Below are positions 51,159 to 53,820 of a DNA stretch of 53,820 nucleotides, in pieces. A program made the position numbers and the translations under genes. Location: contig CAVAVP010000011.1 in assembly GCA_963592135.1 (NCBI GenBank), forward strand, positions 1 through 53,820. Reading direction: 5' to 3'. Source of the DNA: UBA3700 sp963592135. Lineage in GTDB: Bacteria; Bacillota; Clostridia; Christensenellales; UBA3700. The notes under the pieces are model-generated. The model saw nothing but the letters and a program-made list of their open reading frames with translations, did no database searches and was not told the origin of the DNA. Position 1 is the first letter of the stretch. Each line of letters starts with the position of its first letter.

Positions 51159-51554
51159 ATGATTATTGCTATACCATATAATCATGGCCAAATAGATCCA
51201 CATTTTGGACATGCTAAACAATTTAAGTTTTATCTAGTGGAAAATAATATGATAGCTTTTGTTAAAGTTTTAGATTCTAATTGCGAAGGACATGCGGCAA
51301 TTTCATCATTTTTAAAACAATGCCAAGTAGATACTGTGATTATAACTAATATAGGAGCCGGAGCTAAAAGAGCATTAGAGATTGCACATATAAATATTTA
51401 TAGCAGCGAGAATGATAATTGTGATGAGTCCGTTCTTGAGTTGATTAAAGGTAAATTAAAGCTTTTAGAAGAGTCTAATTGCAATTGTCATGAAGATGAC
51501 CATAATTGTGGTGATTGCAGCGAAAATGGTGGTTGTGGAGGCTGTTGCCACTAG
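51159..51554 (+). CDS. NifB/NifX-family (dinitrogenase FeMo-cofactor binding) domain protein with metal-rich tail
   Basis: A 131-residue protein of the NifX/NafY-like domain family that binds iron-sulfur or FeMo-type clusters; stand-alone members occur widely in anaerobes that do not fix nitrogen. The domain begins IIAIPYNHGQIDPHFGHAKQF and includes IITNIGAGAKRALE. The last 30 residues are a Cys/His cluster (CNCHEDDHNCGDC and GGCGGCCH), probably a metal-binding tail. GAGAGG precedes the ATG. No nif genes are nearby, so a nitrogenase role is not supported. Its TAG stop overlaps the DUF4250 stop on the other strand. Confidence 0.88.
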   Translation: MIIAIPYNHGQIDPHFGHAKQFKFYLVENNMIAFVKVLDSNCEGHAAISSFLKQCQVDTVIITNIGAGAKRALEIAHINIYSSENDNCDESVLELIKGKLKLLEESNCNCHEDDHNCGDCSENGGCGGCCH

Positions 51555-51724
51555 ATAAATTGGTTTAGTTTTTTATCATAACTATAATTTATAGATTTTA
51601 GTTTTTCTATAATTTCTGATTTAGATACATCTAAATCTTCACAAAGTAAATCAAGGGATGAGTATTCATCTCTTAGTTTTAGATTTATATAACTTAATAA
51701 GATAATTGGGTCTTGTGGTATCAT
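51551..51724 (-). CDS. DUF4250 domain-containing protein
   Basis: A 57-residue protein missed by length-limited gene finding. It translates as MIPQDPIILLSYINLKLRD, then YSSLDLLCEDLDVSKSEIIEKL and ends LNQFI, matching the DUF4250 family pattern of small Firmicute proteins of unknown function. The middle looks like a helix-turn-helix. A GGAAGTG site lies about 7 nt before the ATG. It ends at TAG 51551-51553, overlapping the convergent gene's stop through a shared CTAG. Confidence 0.8.
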   Translation of the reverse strand: MIPQDPIILLSYINLKLRDEYSSLDLLCEDLDVSKSEIIEKLKSINYSYDKKLNQFI

Positions 51725-51795
51725 ATTTTCACTTCCAAAAAGATTTTACTATTAAATATGAAAAAAATCCATAAATATTGTGGAAAACATTAATG

Positions 51796-51818
51796 TGAAG
51801 AAAAATTTCACTTTTTTC
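51796..51818. other. Hairpin with T tract in an otherwise featureless stretch
   Basis: GTGAA-GAAAAAT-TTCAC followed by T6 resembles a weak terminator. It lies between the DUF4250 gene and the next promoter. I see no other feature in 51725-51855. Confidence 0.4.
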
Positions 51819-51855
51819 AAAAAAAGAGAAAAATTAAAAATTTTAAAATTTGGTA

Positions 51856-51891
51856 TTGACACTAACCACCACCACCACCACCACGCATAAT
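51856..51891 (+). promoter_or_regulatory. Promoter with a (ACC)6 microsatellite as its spacer
   Basis: A perfect TTGACA (51856-51861) and a near-consensus CATAAT (51886-51891) are separated by 24 bp that contain ACC repeated six times (51865-51882) plus a decayed seventh unit (ACG). Removing two units would give an 18-bp spacer. No other good promoter is seen between here and the next ATG at 51962. Confidence 0.55.
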
Positions 51892-51961
51892 TGATTTAAG
51901 GAGTTTTGGACAAAATATGCCAAATATTTTGTGAATAATTTATATAAAGGGGTGGAAAATT

Positions 51962-52335
51962 ATGAAATACAAATCAAAATGTCCAGAATGCTGAAATGAA
52001 ATTCTTTTTACAGAACACGATAAAATTGTTAAATGTCCAGAATGTGATTTTAAGAAAAAGAATTCAAAGTATAAAGAAGAAAGCTTTATAGATGAGGAAT
52101 TTGAACAATCAAATAAGGATGATAAGAAAGTAGTATATGTTGTAAAAGAAGATGCAGGAAGCTTTGGCCTTGGATTTTTTTAAGTTTTTTCTTTGGTTTA
52201 TTAGGCTTAATAATTGGATTGCTAGGAAAGGAACAAACAAAGAAGGGAGCTATAAAAGGATTTGTTATACAAATTATCTTAGCCGCTATAATTGTTGTAC
52301 TATATTTTTGCATAGTATTAGGTGCTTCAATTTAA
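51962..52335 (+). pseudogene. Broken zinc-ribbon membrane protein gene (in-frame TGA plus frameshift)
   Basis: Starting at ATG 51962 (GGGGTGG upstream), the frame reads MKYKSKCPEC, then TGA (51992-51994), then NEILFTEHDKIVKCPECDF and an acidic, lysine-rich linker, up to GSFGLGFF and a TAA at 52181-52183. In the -1 frame, entered within the T7 run (52175-52181), it continues LSFFFGLLGLIIGLLG through a second hydrophobic helix to TAA at 52335. Together they make a sensible protein of about 123 residues: a two-CPEC zinc ribbon, a linker and two transmembrane helices. Two independent lesions suggest a pseudogene. Readthrough and slippage, or sequencing error, are alternatives. Confidence 0.7.
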
Positions 52336-52379
52336 TCTTTATTAATAAATTTTACCTTCTTGTCTTTTTGTTAGAAACA

Positions 52380-52408
52380 TTGAAAGATGTGGAACTATGT
52401 GCTAATAT
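52380..52408 (+). promoter_or_regulatory. Promoter of rplI
   Basis: TTGAAA (52380-52385), a 17-nt spacer and TAATAT (52403-52408), about 17 nt before the rplI ATG; GAGGTGAG supplies the Shine-Dalgarno within a very short leader. Confidence 0.7.
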
Positions 52409-52425
52409 ACTAGCGAGGTGAGAAT

Positions 52426-52866
52426 ATGAAAGTATTATTATTACAAGATGTAAAAGCACAAGGTAAAAAAGGTGAAATAATAGAAGTAAATGATGGTTAT
52501 GCTAGAAACTTTTTAATTAAAAAGGGTTTGGCAAAAGAGGCTACAGCTAATGTTGTTAATGAAACAAATCAAAAGAATGCAGCAGAGGCTAAAAAAAGAG
52601 CAGAGGAATTAGCTCAAGCAAAAGAAATAGCTAATAAATTGGATAAACAAACAATTTCTATTACTGTAAAGACAGGAGAAAATGGTAGATTATTTGGTGC
52701 AGTAACTGGAAAGGAAATTTCAGACGAACTTGCAAAATTAGGGTACAATATTGATAAGAAAAAATTAGTAATAAAAGATCCTATTAAATCTATTGGTGTT
52801 TACGGAGTAGAAGTTAAAATTTATACAGGAGTTTCATTTACTATAAATGTAAATGTAAAGGCGTAA
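52426..52866 (+). CDS. rplI: 50S ribosomal protein L9
   Basis: bL9, a two-domain ribosomal protein near the L1 stalk; 146 residues. The N-terminal domain begins KVLLLQDVKAQGKKGEIIEV and contains NDGYARNFLIKKGLA; the long connecting helix (about 40-75, with KNAAEAKKRAEEL) and the C-terminal domain (LFGAVTGKEISDEL) are complete. It is monocistronic here, with its own promoter and terminator; in many Firmicutes it lies beside dnaB or gdpP, which are not visible. Confidence 0.96.
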   Translation: MKVLLLQDVKAQGKKGEIIEVNDGYARNFLIKKGLAKEATANVVNETNQKNAAEAKKRAEELAQAKEIANKLDKQTISITVKTGENGRLFGAVTGKEISDELAKLGYNIDKKKLVIKDPIKSIGVYGVEVKIYTGVSFTINVNVKA

Positions 52867-52884
52867 AAAACATAAATTAAATAT

Positions 52885-52918
52885 TAAAAAACTTCAGCGA
52901 TTTTGCTGAAGTTTTTTT
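52885..52918. terminator. Bidirectional terminator after rplI
   Basis: CTTCAGC (52892-52898) with its complement 52905-52911, extended by A's on the left and T7 on the right, so it can serve the convergent lipoprotein gene too. Confidence 0.9.
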
Positions 52919-52942
52919 GCTTTTATTTATAAGTTATTTATT

Positions 52943-53820
52943 TTAAATATCAAGAACATATTTATAATTGCCTTCAATGATTTCAAGTATTGGACTTTCT
53001 ATTTTTCCACCATTTGTATAATCAAAAGCCGTTGTTGAAATATAAACTGTTATCTCATTAGTTTTTCCAAGAACTGAATCTGTAGTAGTTAATGTTACTT
53101 TTCTTCCAGAATAAGTGCCGTCTTTATAATCAGGTGCGTTTACAGAATCTAAAGAATTTATAACTGAAACTTTAGTCTTAGATAGATTATCTATATTAAA
53201 GTAGTTATAAGAGAAAGATGTATAATCTGAATCATTAGGCATATTTCTTGCTACTAAAAATGTCATAGTGTTGTCGTAGTATGCTGAAGATTCATATTTT
53301 CCGTTTTTAATAGAATTTTCTGCTACTTTTTCACCATTTACATATTTTTTAAAATAATATTTATTGTTATCAGTGTTAGAAGATATAACTACTGTTTCTG
53401 TTGAATCGTAATTTGTATATGAGTAAGAACCTATCATAAGTAAGTCATTTTTTAAATATGAAATGGTTTTCTTTACTATAGTTCCATTTACAGTTAATGT
53501 TGTTTTATAAACATAACATATAGTAGATATTTTAGATATAGTGTATTCAGCATCTTTTTCTTCACATTCACCATCTTTGTTTAAATAACAAGTGCCTGTC
53601 ATTTTGCTTGCTTCGGTTGTAAATGTTCCAATATTATTGTTGTTTGTATCCTTCATTGTATAATTTAGAGTTTCGGTATCATATTGATTGAATGCTGCTT
53701 TATAAACTTCAGTATTAGGGAAATTTTTAGTTAAATAAATATTGTTTCCACTACAACCAATAAAACTAACCATAGAAACTAAGATTAGAAAACAAAATGT
53801 AACCAGAATAATAAATACTA
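52943..53820 (-). CDS. Hypothetical lipoprotein, 5'-truncated by the window edge
   Basis: The annotated ATG at 53773 (MVSFIGCSG) is preceded in the same frame by an open stretch to the window end reading VFIILVTFCFLILVS, the hydrophobic core of a signal peptide, with no start codon. The true start therefore lies beyond 53820. Cleavage at a lipobox ending FIGC would leave an N-terminal lipidated cysteine. The mature region of about 270 residues is rich in Tyr, Thr, Asn and Asp, with repeated beta-like segments (YTMKDTNNNNIG, YTISKIST, GTYSGRKVTL), compatible with an all-beta extracellular protein. I do not recognise the family. It ends convergently with rplI. Confidence 0.72.
   Translation of the reverse strand, partial: VFIILVTFCFLILVSMVSFIGCSGNNIYLTKNFPNTEVYKAAFNQYDTETLNYTMKDTNNNNIGTFTTEASKMTGTCYLNKDGECEEKDAEYTISKISTICYVYKTTLTVNGTIVKKTISYLKNDLLMIGSYSYTNYDSTETVVISSNTDNNKYYFKKYVNGEKVAENSIKNGKYESSAYYDNTMTFLVARNMPNDSDYTSFSYNYFNIDNLSKTKVSVINSLDSVNAPDYKDGTYSGRKVTLTTTDSVLGKTNEITVYISTTAFDYTNGGKIESPILEIIEGNYKYVLDI

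Noticed and set aside
51992..51994. In-frame TGA read as selenocysteine or as a reassigned sense codon
   Set aside because: TGA ends two other genes and all Trp codons in long genes are TGG, so a global code change is unlikely. No SECIS-like hairpin was evident downstream and the zinc-ribbon context does not fit a selenoprotein.
52152..52421. An 89-residue plus-strand ORF
   Set aside because: It is in the wrong frame relative to the coherent transmembrane sequence and runs into the rplI promoter; it is a shadow of the broken gene.

Overview
The window is AT-rich, gene-dense chromosomal DNA from a low-GC Gram-positive anaerobe, most likely a member of the Clostridia. The evidence is an electron-bifurcating [FeFe] hydrogenase with NfnAB and Rex, lipoproteins with Sec signals, SAM-I, Mn2+, Trp T-box and L10-leader RNA elements of Firmicutes type, and Shine-Dalgarno-led genes that mostly stop with TAA or TAG. 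I cannot name a genus. No insertion sequence, prophage, integrase or CRISPR array is visible.

Layout. 1-3.3 kb: a small membrane protein, tRNA-Asn and two rhamnose-catabolism genes (rhaB, rhaD). 3.4-11.9 kb: a redox block with an iron alcohol dehydrogenase, NfnAB, HydCBA and the NADH-sensing repressor Rex. 11.9-17.3 kb: a TSCPD protein, two oxidoreductases, an RluA pseudouridine synthase and a cation antiporter under a yybP-ykoY (Mn2+) riboswitch. 17.3-20.5 kb: a minus-strand ABC transporter controlled by a T-box whose specifier reads as UGG (Trp). 20.5-25.2 kb: lipid kinase, HAD phosphatase, cytidine deaminase, a lipoprotein endonuclease-like protein, IspDF and RqcP. 25.5-41.8 kb: rpoB-rpoC, SAM-I riboswitch-metK-recD2, secA-prfB-tsaD. 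42-46.5 kb: str operon (rpsL-rpsG-fusA, then tuf). 46.6-51.1 kb: an SDR enzyme, rpmG-secE-nusG-rplK-rplA, and rplJ-rplL behind an L10 leader. 51.1-53.8 kb: a NifX-like protein, DUF4250, a broken zinc-ribbon membrane gene, rplI and the end of a lipoprotein gene.

How the genes work together. The redox block links NADH, NADPH, ferredoxin and H2 pools and ends with its probable regulator. Most of the remainder is the core gene-expression machinery. rpoBC is separated from rplKAJL, with which it is usually contiguous, and has its own promoter.

Points most worth a second look: a 51.9-52.3 kb gene carrying both an in-frame TGA and a -1 frameshift, behind a promoter whose spacer is a (ACC)6 microsatellite; a 20-bp direct-repeat element shared upstream of the rpoB and rpsL promoters; rifampicin- and streptomycin-site residues in RpoB and S12 that match known resistance states; near absence of TGA stops together with a prfB that lacks its usual TGA frameshift; and several genes whose -10 boxes lie so close to the ATG that the mRNAs should be leaderless.
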